DNA of 64,000 nucleotides from Pectinatus sp. (GTDB lineage Bacteria; Bacillota; Negativicutes; Selenomonadales; Selenomonadaceae). Positions 8,312 through 17,915 of the stretch are shown here, one piece after another. Every line of letters starts with the position of its first letter. The first letter of the stretch is position 1. The position numbers and the translations under genes are program-made. The notes beneath the pieces are model-generated. The model was not told where the DNA came from and did not search any database. It saw only the letters and a program-made list of their open reading frames with translations. The stretch is taken from contig JAHHSQ010000001.1 in the NCBI GenBank assembly GCA_020025135.1, positions 1-64,000 of the forward strand, given 5' to 3'.

Positions 8312-10807
8312 TTATATGTTTTTATCTGTATCTTTATCGATAACACCTCTGAAAAAATGGCCTCTTGTATAGTTAGGGCCAATGATTTTTTCAATAATTT
8401 GTTTATTATTTTTTAGGTAGCTGTTGCCACCTTTTAAAACACTTTCGTAGGCGGTAATTAGTTCCGGTAAGCGTTTGGCATTAATATATCTGGCATCTAA
8501 GCGTAAACGAGATAAACCTGCTTGTTGTAGTTGCGGTAGATGGTTGAGCATATTTAATTCCCGCCCATTTAGTACATACATATGACAGAATTGGTCAGTG
8601 ACGAGAGGAAATTTTTCCCCTTTGCGGTCTTTAAAGAAGTAATGTCCTTTATCGCATGGCATTTTACACTTACCAGTGTCTAATTCGCCAAGGAAACTGC
8701 CGATACTACAATACTCAGAAATCATCAATTCTAAATTGCCGTAGACAAGGCACTCCATTGGCAAATCCGTATGACGGATGATATTTTTTAATTGATTTAA
8801 ATTCAGCTCTGGCGACAAGACGATGCCAGAAATATTTTCGGTTTGTAAGGCATCTATGGCAGCATTATTGAAAACATTTAAGGAAGTGTCTGCCCAAATA
8901 GGATGAGAAAATTGGCGACAGAGCTTTATTTGAGCCAAAGTTTGAGCATAGATAGTTTGAAATGGGAAGACTAGTAGTTTTTCCAAGAATTGAAAGAGAA
9001 AAGTTTGCTGTCTAACATTGAGGATGCGCGGTAGCGCTAAGCTAAGAGGAACGTGTTTAGCTTGCGCTAACTCTACGATGGAACGACACTCAGCTAAGGT
9101 CAACATTCTGTGATGATAAGATGCTAAATGTAATAGCAGGTGCGGAGCACCATTTTGTAGTGCTGTTTTTGCCTTTTCCAACGTGTCGACACAAACTACC
9201 AATTCTGCTCGTTTAGGTAAAGGTAGAGTCCGTTTTCTCAACTGATAAAATTTATCAGTGTGGTCAATATGTGCATGATGATAGTTTTGCAGGCGTAAGT
9301 CATTTAATTTATCTATACCATCGCGACGCAGTTTATTGAGTACGCTAGCTGGCAACATTATATCAGCAGATAAGGAACAAATTAGTTTTTTTAGGAAATA
9401 ACCAGAATTTCCCAAGCGATTGAGCTGTTTGTGGACATCGGCTTCTGTAGTAGCTCTTTTCAAAGCTAGAGGAACAATAAAATCAGAAGTTACGGTGACT
9501 TGGTTACCTTGCTCATCAATCAATTGTAACTGTAACGGCTTGTTAACTTGTGCAGTTATATGCATGGAAAGTGGAATTCCAGTCGTTTCCTGAAAGGCAT
9601 GAGCTTTTTGCCAAAGTTTGGCATCTAGAATTTTGAAAACACGGTCATGTGGGTGAACAGCTTGGTCTAATGGTACATAAACTGTTTGTCCAGCCCTAGC
9701 TTCTTTCACTGGTTTTTCATGATAGAATATTTTAGTAATATCTGTATTGACGCGTCCACCGACTTTGACCCAAAAATCCAATTTATCGCCGATAGACAGG
9801 GCTTCGCTGAGTTTTATTTCGGCTAATTGTTGGCGCGGATTATAGCTAAGAACTCGACCCACTAAGAGTCCACGATTATTTGGCCGTTTATCGCTAATCA
9901 TGTTTTTGCCGAGATGACGCTTGAGATAAGCAGTAGTAAAATCGCGATTGAAAATTTGAGAGAGTTCTTTATTAGCCTGTTCGAGTGGAAAAGGCTTCTG
10001 CTTTAAGTAATCGTCAATTGCTTTACGATAATTTTGTACGACAATGGCCACATATTCTGGTTTTTTCATGCGACCTTCTATTTTGAAAGAAGTTACTCCG
10101 GCTTCGATTAGTTCTGGAATGAGTTCGATAGTCTTTAAATCGCGGGGACTGAGAAGATAATGTCCAGCATCTGTACCTGCGAGGAGATTTTCTCCTTTTT
10201 CATTAACTAATTCGTAAGGTAGGCGACAGGGCTGGGCACAACGACCACGATTACCACTGCGCCCACCGATGAGGCTACTCATCAAACATTCACCAGAATA
10301 GCATACACAGATGGCTCCATGAATAAAGGTTTCAATTTCGATGGGAGAATTTTGGCAAATATATTTAATGTCCTCAAGTGACGTTTCTCTAGCCAAAACG
10401 ACGCGTTTAAAACCTAGTTTGGCGAGCATTTGCACGCCCTCTAGTGTATTGACACTCATCTGGGTGCTAGCATGGAGAGTTAAATTGGGTACTAGAGAAT
10501 GGGCTAAAGCGGCGACACCGAGGTCTTGCACGATAATGGCATCGACCTCGGTATTATATAGATAAAGCAAGTATTTTTTTAAATCAGCTAGTTCACTATC
10601 ATCTACAACGGTATTTACCGTTACGTGAATTGCGACTGAATGGAGATGAGCATAATGCACGGCTTTGGGAAGTGTTTCTTCATCGAAATTATCAGCATAA
10701 GCACGTGCACCAAAGTTTTTTCCAGCTAGGTAAACGGCATTAGCACCATTTTCCACGGCAGCGACAAAGGCTTCCCAAGTACCAGCTGGAGCAAGTAGTT
10801 CAACCAT
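8312..10807 (-). CDS. U32 peptidase-family protein (RlhA/PrtC-like, long form)
   Basis: An 831-residue member of the U32 family, whose better studied relatives (RlhA, TrhP, UbiU/V) modify RNA or act in hydroxylation and carry an iron-sulfur cluster. The N terminus, VELLAPAGTWEAF, and the cysteine cluster CYSGECLMSS...RCAQPCRLPY (around 168-197) are diagnostic. The long form has a second half with a DUF3656-type insertion and a further cysteine patch near the C terminus (CSIGSF...CKMPC). RNA modification is inferred from the family; the substrate cannot be read from sequence. Confidence 0.88.
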   Translation of the reverse strand: MVELLAPAGTWEAFVAAVENGANAVYLAGKNFGARAYADNFDEETLPKAVHYAHLHSVAIHVTVNTVVDDSELADLKKYLLYLYNTEVDAIIVQDLGVAALAHSLVPNLTLHASTQMSVNTLEGVQMLAKLGFKRVVLARETSLEDIKYICQNSPIEIETFIHGAICVCYSGECLMSSLIGGRSGNRGRCAQPCRLPYELVNEKGENLLAGTDAGHYLLSPRDLKTIELIPELIEAGVTSFKIEGRMKKPEYVAIVVQNYRKAIDDYLKQKPFPLEQANKELSQIFNRDFTTAYLKRHLGKNMISDKRPNNRGLLVGRVLSYNPRQQLAEIKLSEALSIGDKLDFWVKVGGRVNTDITKIFYHEKPVKEARAGQTVYVPLDQAVHPHDRVFKILDAKLWQKAHAFQETTGIPLSMHITAQVNKPLQLQLIDEQGNQVTVTSDFIVPLALKRATTEADVHKQLNRLGNSGYFLKKLICSLSADIMLPASVLNKLRRDGIDKLNDLRLQNYHHAHIDHTDKFYQLRKRTLPLPKRAELVVCVDTLEKAKTALQNGAPHLLLHLASYHHRMLTLAECRSIVELAQAKHVPLSLALPRILNVRQQTFLFQFLEKLLVFPFQTIYAQTLAQIKLCRQFSHPIWADTSLNVFNNAAIDALQTENISGIVLSPELNLNQLKNIIRHTDLPMECLVYGNLELMISEYCSIGSFLGELDTGKCKMPCDKGHYFFKDRKGEKFPLVTDQFCHMYVLNGRELNMLNHLPQLQQAGLSRLRLDARYINAKRLPELITAYESVLKGGNSYLKNNKQIIEKIIGPNYTRGHFFRGVIDKDTDKNI

Positions 10808-10853
10808 AATTCCTCCTATAAAAATAAACGGTAGGCAACTGCATACCGCTTAC

Positions 10854-11093
10854 TCATTTATCTTCTAATAATTTTAGTAGTTCGTCATAGTCTTTTTTTA
10901 GTTTAAAATAGTCATCAGCTATGTTTAAGGCGACAATCATGCCAAGACGCTGATGCGGTAGATATTGATTGTTTTTTAATAGGGTAATTTTGTTATTGAT
11001 ATATTCTGCTAAAGCTTTCATATAATCGGGGTCAAAATCACCTTTAACCGGATAATCCTCATTGTCAATTTTTAGAATTAATTTGTTTTCCAT
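10854..11093 (-). CDS. zapA: Cell division protein ZapA
   Basis: This 79-residue ZapA-like protein is expected to bind and bundle FtsZ at the division ring. It shows the family N-terminal segment KLILKIDNEDYPVKGD, a central NNQYLPHQRLGMIVALNIAD, and a C-terminal coiled coil (DDYFKLKKDYDELLKLLEDK). The open frame runs 30 codons upstream to 11183, but only the part from MENKLILK is ZapA-like, so 11093 is taken as the start. The U32 gene follows it at a short distance, and this zapA-U32-mutS2 order recurs in Firmicutes. Confidence 0.88.
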   Translation of the reverse strand: MENKLILKIDNEDYPVKGDFDPDYMKALAEYINNKITLLKNNQYLPHQRLGMIVALNIADDYFKLKKDYDELLKLLEDK

Positions 11094-11293
11094 TTTTTTC
11101 ACCCAGTTTAGAAATGGTATACGATAGCTAAATAGCCTAAGACTGCTATTACAAATTCTATCAAAATATAACAACATATGCAATAAATTAATTGTTAGAG
11201 GCCCTATTTAGGGAATTTAGAGAATATTTATCTTAATTTTATGCTCGTATGATATAATTAATTTCCAGATAGATTATAGTGAGGAGCAAACTT

Positions 11294-12961
11294 GTGTATA
11301 AGCGCAGTTTTATTTTGGTCGGGATATGTATTATTTTGGCAGTATTAATCCAAAATCTGTGTATTTTACCACCGCGTGGCCAAAATATCTCTCCCCAAGA
11401 ACATTATAAGAAAAAAATAATTCTCATTCCCTTAGACAGTCGTCCTCCATGTAGTACATATGTAGTAGAAATGGGAAAACTTCTAAATTGTGAAGTTATA
11501 TTGCCACCGCGGAATTTGTTAGATTATTATACTCAGGCAGGGAAAACGCACTTGCTAGGGCAATGGTTGCTAGAAAATGCTAAATGTAGCGATGGATTTA
11601 TCATATCTTCAGACCAGTTATTATATGGTGGATTGTTGGCTTCCCGGGAAAAAAAGTTAACTTTAGAAAATGAGAATAATTTATTTGCGATTTTAACTAA
11701 AATACATCAGCAAATGCCCACTAAACCGATATATCTGTTTAATATTCTGCCTAGGATGACTCCTCCAAGTAATATAAATACGCGCAAAACGGTCAAGCAG
11801 TTGATGGAATACTCTCGCTTAGTGGATAAAATAAGTTTGGCGTATAATATTACTGACGTCAAAAAGATGGAAAAATTACGCGCCTCGATACCGAAAGAAG
11901 CTCTTAATCAGTACGAGAGGCTATATGCCGTCAATGAAGAGTTTAATAAAAAGAGTATGTCCTTGGTGAAGGCTGGGGTTGTGAGCAAGTTGGTTATTGC
12001 GCAAGACGATGGAGAAGCTTATGGTATTCCCAATTTGGAAAAAAGACGCTTATATCAATTTATCGCCCAAAATAAACTCGATACAAGCAAGGTAATAATC
12101 ACCCATGGGGCAGATGAAGTGGCCACCTCTCTTTTGCTTAATATGGGAAATGCACTCTATGGTAGGAAATACCACCCCAGAATTTTTGTGGAATATAATA
12201 CTCCAGCAGCTGCAACGATGATAATGCCTTATATGGCCGTTTCCGTAGAGAGGACAGTGGCAGAAAAAATTGCTTTGGCGGATGGGTATAAGGTTGATGA
12301 TTTAGAAAAGGCCGATTTTGTTTTGTTTGTCCATATTGGCGATACTAAATGGCTCTCAACTAGGCAGAAAAGTAGTCAAAGGATAAAGGCTCTTATAAAT
12401 AGTGGCAAGAATGTAGCGTTAGTAGATTTGAGTAAACATTTTTGGGCCGATGAAACTGTTTTCCCAATATTAGTGCGTGAAAATGTGCCGATAAATAGGT
12501 TATTAGCATATGATGGCTGGAATACGGTTAGCAACTCTGTTGGCAATGCTGTAGCACAGGGAGCAATAGTGACAGAAGAAGAAAAATATGCTAGGGAGCA
12601 AAAAGAACAAATTTTTTTGCGTTTAAAAAATTTACAGATTTTGTACAATCACATTGCAGAGGATTATTTTTATTTAAAAGGCACAATAGATGCCGTGAAT
12701 GGATATCTGCGTCAAGTTGGCGTAAGCAATGTGCATGATTTAAATATTGATAATAACTATATTTTGGCTAATGATTTAGTCGAACGAGAATTACAGAGGG
12801 AAATGCAGAATTTTTCTTATAGCCGAGCAGCAAAACAACCTCTTTTAGTGGGGAATACGAAAATATTTGTACATGATATGAAAGTCTTTGCCTATTTTCC
12901 TTGGCCACGTACATTTGAGATACGTACGGCAGTAAATTATCAGGCTACTATTGGCAGATAG
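11294..12961 (+). CDS. DUF4127 family protein, membrane anchored
   Basis: About 555 residues, matching the DUF4127 family by its opening ILIPLDSRPPCSTYV, then EVILPPRNLLDYY and SSDQLLYGGLLASR, and the late motif YDGWNTVSNSVGNAVAQG. The first 25 residues form a signal anchor (SFILVGICIILAVLIQNL), so the bulk probably lies outside the membrane. The start is a GTG at 11294, seven bases after GAGGAG; the GTG at 11279 overlaps that site. The family has no established reaction that I can name. It is divergent from zapA and stands alone. Confidence 0.8.
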   Translation: MYKRSFILVGICIILAVLIQNLCILPPRGQNISPQEHYKKKIILIPLDSRPPCSTYVVEMGKLLNCEVILPPRNLLDYYTQAGKTHLLGQWLLENAKCSDGFIISSDQLLYGGLLASREKKLTLENENNLFAILTKIHQQMPTKPIYLFNILPRMTPPSNINTRKTVKQLMEYSRLVDKISLAYNITDVKKMEKLRASIPKEALNQYERLYAVNEEFNKKSMSLVKAGVVSKLVIAQDDGEAYGIPNLEKRRLYQFIAQNKLDTSKVIITHGADEVATSLLLNMGNALYGRKYHPRIFVEYNTPAAATMIMPYMAVSVERTVAEKIALADGYKVDDLEKADFVLFVHIGDTKWLSTRQKSSQRIKALINSGKNVALVDLSKHFWADETVFPILVRENVPINRLLAYDGWNTVSNSVGNAVAQGAIVTEEEKYAREQKEQIFLRLKNLQILYNHIAEDYFYLKGTIDAVNGYLRQVGVSNVHDLNIDNNYILANDLVERELQREMQNFSYSRAAKQPLLVGNTKIFVHDMKVFAYFPWPRTFEIRTAVNYQATIGR

Positions 12962-13032
12962 TAATAGTAAATTAATTTCGACCAAGTAGAATATACGACG
13001 AGTAATAATGATATTTTAGGGTTGTATTGGGG

Positions 13033-13061
13033 GAGCGATAGACGAATGGCGTTAATCGCTC
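13033..13061 (+). terminator. Hairpin downstream of the DUF4127 gene
   Basis: GAGCGAT pairs with ATCGCTC around a 15-base loop, about 70 nt after the stop codon. There is only a weak T-rich tail, so termination is plausible but not certain. Confidence 0.4.
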
Positions 13062-13241
13062 TATAATAAATTAAATGAAGTACAGTAGTGAGGATGGAAA
13101 ATAGTTTTTTCATCTGATATTGTGTAAGGAGATTACCTCGAAGTGAGCAAGAGGACTTTGAGTAGAAGTTGCAGATTAATAGAGAGGAGCGTTGCCACTG
13201 CCGATATGAATATGATAATTTATGTCTGAGTGGTTGAGAAT

Positions 13242-13952
13242 ATGCAAATATTAAGAAATGATTGGCAAAATTATCTCAATGCCGAATTTCAAAAAGAATA
13301 TTATTTGAATTTGCGAGAATTTTTGAAGCAGGAATACCGCAAGCGCGAAATATATCCGGATATGTATGATATCTTTAACGCCCTGCATTATACTCCCTTG
13401 GAGAAATGTAAAGTGGTGATTATCGGGCAAGACCCTTATCATGAATTACATCAGGCTCATGGGCTTAGTTTTTCTGTTTGCCCAGGGGTGGCGATACCAC
13501 CATCCTTGCGCAATATATTTCAAGAATTACGAGACGATATAGGCTGTACTATTCCACGACATGGTTGTTTAATTGAATGGGCCAAACAAGGAGTTTTGCT
13601 TTTAAACACCGTTTTAACAGTGCGAGCTCATCAAGCTAATTCCCATCGTGGCAAAGGGTGGGAAATTTTCACTGACCGCATTATTGAGGTGCTCAATGCT
13701 TCGGAAAGACCACTAGTTTTTGTCTTGTGGGGGACACCAGCGAGAAGGAAAAAAATGATGATTGATACCAGCCGTCACTTAGTTATAGAAGCACCCCATC
13801 CTAGCCCTTTGTCAGCCTATCGTGGTTTTTTTGGCAGTAAACCGTTTTCGAAAATTAATGCATTTTTGGCAAAGACGGGACAAACGCCGATAGACTGGCA
13901 AATTTCTGATGATTTGGTAGAAATTAAGAATAAATTGCAAGAAAAGAAGTGA
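13242..13952 (+). CDS. ung: Uracil-DNA glycosylase, family 1
   Basis: UDG removes uracil from DNA to begin base excision repair. Both catalytic motifs are intact: GQDPYHELHQAHGLSFSV, containing the Asp of the water-activating loop, and HPSPLSAYRGFFG, containing the minor-groove histidine. At 236 residues it is of normal size. ATG 13242 aligns with the usual start of the family (MxxLxxDW); a GTG four codons upstream has no better ribosome site. It is four bases from trmB and likely forms an ung-trmB-ftsW operon. Confidence 0.95.
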   Translation: MQILRNDWQNYLNAEFQKEYYLNLREFLKQEYRKREIYPDMYDIFNALHYTPLEKCKVVIIGQDPYHELHQAHGLSFSVCPGVAIPPSLRNIFQELRDDIGCTIPRHGCLIEWAKQGVLLLNTVLTVRAHQANSHRGKGWEIFTDRIIEVLNASERPLVFVLWGTPARRKKMMIDTSRHLVIEAPHPSPLSAYRGFFGSKPFSKINAFLAKTGQTPIDWQISDDLVEIKNKLQEKK

Positions 13953-13956
13953 TATT

Positions 13957-14613
13957 TTGAGATTAAGAAAAAAACCTTGGATAGAAACAGCGATTAAGGA
14001 ATATGCCGATTTGGTTTTTCCAAAAGGGACATTTCAACCGGAAGAGCTAGCAGGACATTGGCAGGAAAGGTTTCCACAAAAGCAAGAATTACACGTAGAA
14101 TTGGGAACTGGAAAGGGCGATTTTATAACGCAGAATGCGCTTTTGCACCCGGAAATCAACTTTTTGGGGATAGAATTGCAACAGGATGTCATTTTTTATG
14201 CGGTGAAGAAGGCGGCGGAATTAAATTTAAAAAATGTGCAATTTATTGTTTTTGATATTAATAAATTAGAAACACTTTTGCTGCCAAGAGAAGCGAAACG
14301 TTTCTATCTCAATTTTTCTGACCCTTGGCCCAAAAAACGCCATGCCAAACGTCGGTTGACTCATGTCGATTTTTTGAAAAAATATCAGCACCTTTTGGGA
14401 AAAGGAGGAGAAATTTTTTTGAAGACGGACAATAGACCGCTCTTTGATTTCTCTCTGACACAGTTTGCTTTAGTAGATTGTGATGTGCGAGCTATTACTA
14501 ACGATTTACATAATAGTGAATACAATGCCGAAAACATTCAGACGGAATATGAAAGAAAGTTTAGTGGTTTAGGAGAAAAGATAAATCGCTGTGAGGTTAT
14601 TTTTCGGTCATGA
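13957..14613 (+). CDS. trmB: tRNA (guanine-N7)-methyltransferase TrmB
   Basis: TrmB methylates N7 of G46 in the tRNA variable loop using S-adenosylmethionine. The cofactor motif ELGTGKGDFI (about 48-57) and the signature FSDPWPKKRHAKRRLTH are both present, and the 218-residue length is normal. The start is a TTG shortly after ung. Its TGA stop (14611-14613) overlaps the ATG of the next gene, so translation of the split ftsW/rodA gene is likely coupled to trmB. Confidence 0.95.
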   Translation: MRLRKKPWIETAIKEYADLVFPKGTFQPEELAGHWQERFPQKQELHVELGTGKGDFITQNALLHPEINFLGIELQQDVIFYAVKKAAELNLKNVQFIVFDINKLETLLLPREAKRFYLNFSDPWPKKRHAKRRLTHVDFLKKYQHLLGKGGEIFLKTDNRPLFDFSLTQFALVDCDVRAITNDLHNSEYNAENIQTEYERKFSGLGEKINRCEVIFRS

Positions 14614-16168
14614 TGGCGACGAAGAGGGAAGATAATAAAAAGAAATTTTGGAAAAATGACCGCGAGACTTTGCTGGTGCTAATGTATGTTTTTATTGATA
14701 AAAGCAATTAAATTATTGCCGAAAATAGTAAGTATATAGAGCAATTTATATATCAAAGGGTAAAATCCACCTGAATTGCTGGAAACTCTTAAAGCTAATC
14801 GGACTGAAGCACGGTTTTGAAAGAGAAATTGTTTGACAGTAACGAAAGTAGAAAAAATCGATTAGATGGTAGATGGTTAAATCCTAAGTACTATAAATAG
14901 ACAATCAGCAGCCAAACTTCTAAGAGAAGGAGGTTCAACGACTATCTAGAGTAGGTCCGAGTGGGCCGAAGTGGGTGGCTCTTCTGATACAGAAGATGAA
15001 GATATAGTCTGTGCTCATGGGAAATCATGAGAAGTTTATTAGAACTACACTAAATTAACGCCTTGGTGTGAACATATTTTGCAGTGCTATTGGCTCTTTG
15101 AACATATTTAGCTCCAGCTTTGTCACCGCTGATTTAGATTTTCATAATCCGTATTACTTTCTCATTCGGCATTTTATCGTCGTATTGATTGGTACGATTG
15201 GTTTTTTTGTCGGCAAGAGGGTTAATTATCAGATTTGGCGCGATAAGATTGTATATATATATTTCTTGACATTGTTGCTCCTTTTGTTGGTAGTAGTACA
15301 CGGCGTTACTATCAATGGAGCGAAGCGCTGGATAAATTTGATTTGGTTTCAGTTACAACCATCAGAGTTGGTAAAGATAGTGGGAGTTATTCTTACGAGT
15401 AGTTATATCAGTGCTTGCGCTAAGATGCACCGGGACATTTCACTTTTTAATAAAAACATTGTTGCGGTCGGTGTTTTAGCATTGCTGGTTTTAGAACAAC
15501 CGGATTTGGGTACTAGTATGATTATTATTGGTGTTCCAATTATCATGTATATTGTGGCTGGTATCGACCAAAAGACGATAACGATTTTATTAATTGGAAC
15601 GCTATTAGCACTGGTTTTGCTTGTTTGGGCGAAACCATATCGCTGGGACAGAATTATGATTTGGTATGACCCGTGGGCTAGGGCGCAGGGAGATGGTTAT
15701 CAAACGGTACAGTCCATAATTGCCATCGGTTCAGGCGGTTTTTGGGGCATGGGTATCGGTAAAGGGGTGGCTAAATATGCCTATTTACCAGAGGCTCATA
15801 CCGATTTTGCTTTTGCAATTTTCTCACAGGAAATGGGTATGATTGGCGTCGTTTGTATTTTTATCTTGTACATGATATTTTACTTTTATGCTTGGCGCGT
15901 GGCGATAAAAGCTAGGGATGTTTATGGTCGGTTACTCGGTTTTGGCATAGTTGCTTTGTTAGTTAGCCAAACCTTAATCAATTTGGCAATGGTCATAGGA
16001 TTGTTGCCGGTAGTCGGAGTGCCATTACCATTTATCAGTTATGGGGGGACAGCATTGCTTGTAAATATGTTTATGCTAGGCATTTTACAGAATATTAGCT
16101 TGGTCACAGATAAATATCCTTTGAAATTAGTGCCTAAAGAGGGAAAAACATTCGGCCGTAGTGGATGA
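14610..16168 (+). CDS. ftsW: FtsW/RodA/SpoVE-family glycosyltransferase, interrupted by a group I intron
   Basis: Exons 14610-14695 and 15082-16168 join to a 390-residue SEDS-family protein, the polytopic peptidoglycan polymerase partnered with a class B penicillin-binding protein. Splicing joins AT with C to rebuild an Ile codon, giving the continuous first membrane segment LLVLMYVFISAIGSLN IFSSSF. Family landmarks in exon 2 are GAKRWINLIWFQLQPSE, LPEAHTDFAFAI and PFISYGGTALL. LPEAHTDF favours FtsW or SpoVE over RodA. Without splicing the frame hits TAA after 33 codons, and exon 2 alone lacks part of the first membrane helix. An ATG at 14613 is the alternative start. The first exon overlaps trmB. 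Confidence 0.92.
14696..15081 (+). ncRNA. Group I intron in ftsW/rodA (386 nt)
   Basis: The exon ends GTTTTTAT and the guide sequence GTAAGT (14728-14733) pairs with it, with U·G at the splice site. The P element GAATTGCTGG is at 14773-14782, Q (AATCAGCAGCC) near 14903, R (GTTCAACGACTA) at 14933-14944 and S (GATATAGTCTG) at 15001-15011. P7 is GACTA/TAGTC. The helix between P and Q is CTAATCG (14795-14801) with CGATTAG (14859-14865). The intron ends in G at 15081, in the context ATTTTG followed by CAGTGC. An extra stem-loop pair after R places it in the subgroup IA type. It contains no recognisable gene. Confidence 0.93.
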
Positions 16169-16226
16169 ATGTTTTATATAGAAATGATAGGGAAGGGTAT
16201 AGTTGGGGTGTATTTTCCCAAAATAA

Positions 16227-16264
16227 TAGAGGCTGTTTTATCATTAATGATAAAACAGCCTCTA
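16227..16264. terminator. Bidirectional terminator between ftsW and the speD-like gene
   Basis: A near-perfect 38-base palindrome (TAGAGGCTGTTTTATCAT and its complement) lies between the convergent ftsW and speD-like genes. The stem of about 17 bp contains T runs on both strands, so it can terminate transcription from either side. Confidence 0.85.
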
Positions 16265-16275
16265 TTTATGAGAAC

Positions 16276-16755
16276 CTATTTATTGCGGCGGAATTTCCGT
16301 AAAAATTTTGGCTTGGGAAGGAGATGCATAACCTTAACACCAGTATTTTGCAAACGACGCCACTGTGTCATTTTGGTCTTGATATGTGGTTTCATATCTG
16401 TTACAGTGCCAAAATCGCCCCGCCTTAAATATGTCATTTTTACTGTATCTGGTTTGAGGGTACGTCTTAAATCCTTAATAGCTTTTTCTGGTAAATTGTT
16501 AGCTTTACACACGAATAAGTCTAAGGCAGCATAGCGCAGTTCTTCGTACACATCAACGGATAAATGGCCTTCTGCTAATGGCAAAAAAATCGCAATATGA
16601 TTATTGTGAAAGATACGATGTTCACCGTCTAAAGGGGTGTAGTCGTTGTCAGCAAGTGCAGTTTTTAAATTATGCATCAGTGCTTCTGTATCGGCTAGTT
16701 TATCCGGCTTGCAGGAATACATATCTATGGTGAGTTGACGAGCTAGAATATTCAC
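16276..16755 (-). CDS. S-adenosylmethionine decarboxylase-like protein lacking the pyruvoyl serine
   Basis: A 159-residue protein that follows the bacterial SpeD/SpeH fold: an N-terminal RQLTIDMYSCKPDKL, then HIAIFLPLAEGHLSVDV, then YAALDLFVCKA. In true AdoMet decarboxylases the chain self-cleaves at ESH and the serine becomes the pyruvoyl cofactor. Here that serine is glycine (AEGH), and the catalytic histidine of TIH is aspartate (SVD). Only the later cysteine (FVC) is kept. It therefore should not self-process, and decarboxylation is unlikely. The C-terminal 40 residues are basic (KPKFLRKFRRNK), longer than usual. The true role is unknown. Confidence 0.75.
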   Translation of the reverse strand: MNILARQLTIDMYSCKPDKLADTEALMHNLKTALADNDYTPLDGEHRIFHNNHIAIFLPLAEGHLSVDVYEELRYAALDLFVCKANNLPEKAIKDLRRTLKPDTVKMTYLRRGDFGTVTDMKPHIKTKMTQWRRLQNTGVKVMHLLPKPKFLRKFRRNK

Positions 16756-16801
16756 TTTTTAATACAACTAACTATAATGTCAGTTTACCTTTCTTCTATG
16801 A

Positions 16802-17899
16802 TTATTCGAGAAAATCTTTTAGTTTTTTACTGCGACTGGGGTGGCGCAATTTACGTAATGCTTTAGCTTCAATCTGGCGAATGCGTTCGCGTGTTACGCC
16901 AAAACTTTGCCCTACTTCTTCTAATGTTCTTGCTCTGCCGTCATCTAAGCCAAAACGCAACCGCAAAACTTTTTCTTCGCGCGGAGTGAGGGTTTTTAAG
17001 ACATCTTCGAGCTGTTCCTTGAGTAAGACAAAGAAGGCCGCATCAATTGGTGCTGGTGCTTCATGGTCCTCAATAAAATCACCGAGATGAGAATCTTCTT
17101 CTTCGCCAATTGGGGTTTCTAAGGAAACTGGTTCTTGGGCAATTTTCGATATCTCGTGCACTCTTTCCACAGTGATGCCCATTTCTTTGGCAATCTCATC
17201 TGGCGAAGGGTCACGACCGAGGGATTGGAGAAGTTGGCGAGAAACACGAATTAACTTGTTGATAGTTTCTACCATATGCACTGGAATGCGGATGGTGCGA
17301 GCTTGGTCAGCAATAGCGCGCGTGATGGCTTGACGAATCCACCAAGTTGCATAAGTACTGAATTTATAACCTTTATTGTAATCAAATTTTTCAACAGCCT
17401 TAATTAAGCCTAGATTTCCTTCTTGAATGAGGTCTAAGAACATCATTCCACGTCCGACATAACGTTTGGCGATGCTGACAACTAGACGCAAATTTGCTTC
17501 AGCTAATCTCTTTTGCGCCTCTACATCGCCTTGCTCCATGCGTTTAGCTAGGGCAATTTCTTCTTCGGCAGTTAGTAGAGGAACGCGACCAATTTCTTTT
17601 AAATACATGCGAACTGGGTCGTCGATATTTATGCCTTCGGGGATACTCAAATCGAGGTGCGGTTTGTGTTCGGGTGCTTTTTTAGTTTTATTAGCATGTT
17701 GTTCATCGATGAGGTTTATACCACTTTTGGTAAATTCTTCGTAGAGATTATCTAGTTGCTCCGTAGAAATATCGATGTCTTTTATCGCATCCATGACCTC
17801 GTCATAGGTAAGAGACCCTTTCTTTTTTCCTTTTTTTAATAGGTTGATGATGCAGTCGGTATGTTTTTTACTTAGCGCAGGCTTATTGGAATCTGCCAT
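16802..17899 (-). CDS. rpoD: Primary RNA polymerase sigma factor RpoD/SigA
   Basis: This 365-residue sigma-70 group 1 factor directs RNA polymerase to housekeeping promoters. Region 1.2 (DDPVRMYLKEIGRVPLL), region 2 (RLVVSIAKRYVGRGMMFLDL and YKFSTYATWWIRQAITRAIA), region 3 and region 4.2 (VTRERIRQIEAKALRKLRHP) are all complete. A short acidic region 1.1-like N terminus precedes them, as in Firmicute SigA. The start ATG has GAGAGGAGG upstream. dnaG is upstream on the same strand, the classical dnaG-rpoD macromolecular synthesis arrangement. Confidence 0.97.
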   Translation of the reverse strand: MADSNKPALSKKHTDCIINLLKKGKKKGSLTYDEVMDAIKDIDISTEQLDNLYEEFTKSGINLIDEQHANKTKKAPEHKPHLDLSIPEGINIDDPVRMYLKEIGRVPLLTAEEEIALAKRMEQGDVEAQKRLAEANLRLVVSIAKRYVGRGMMFLDLIQEGNLGLIKAVEKFDYNKGYKFSTYATWWIRQAITRAIADQARTIRIPVHMVETINKLIRVSRQLLQSLGRDPSPDEIAKEMGITVERVHEISKIAQEPVSLETPIGEEEDSHLGDFIEDHEAPAPIDAAFFVLLKEQLEDVLKTLTPREEKVLRLRFGLDDGRARTLEEVGQSFGVTRERIRQIEAKALRKLRHPSRSKKLKDFLE

Positions 17900-17915
17900 T
17901 ACTATACGCCTCCTC

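Noticed and set aside
14696..15081. Group II intron, because the guide GTAAG resembles a GTGYG 5' end
   Set aside because: There is no domain V hairpin and no AY 3' end. The P, Q, R and S elements and a 3' terminal G are those of group I introns, and GTAAG lies inside the intron, pairing with the exon.
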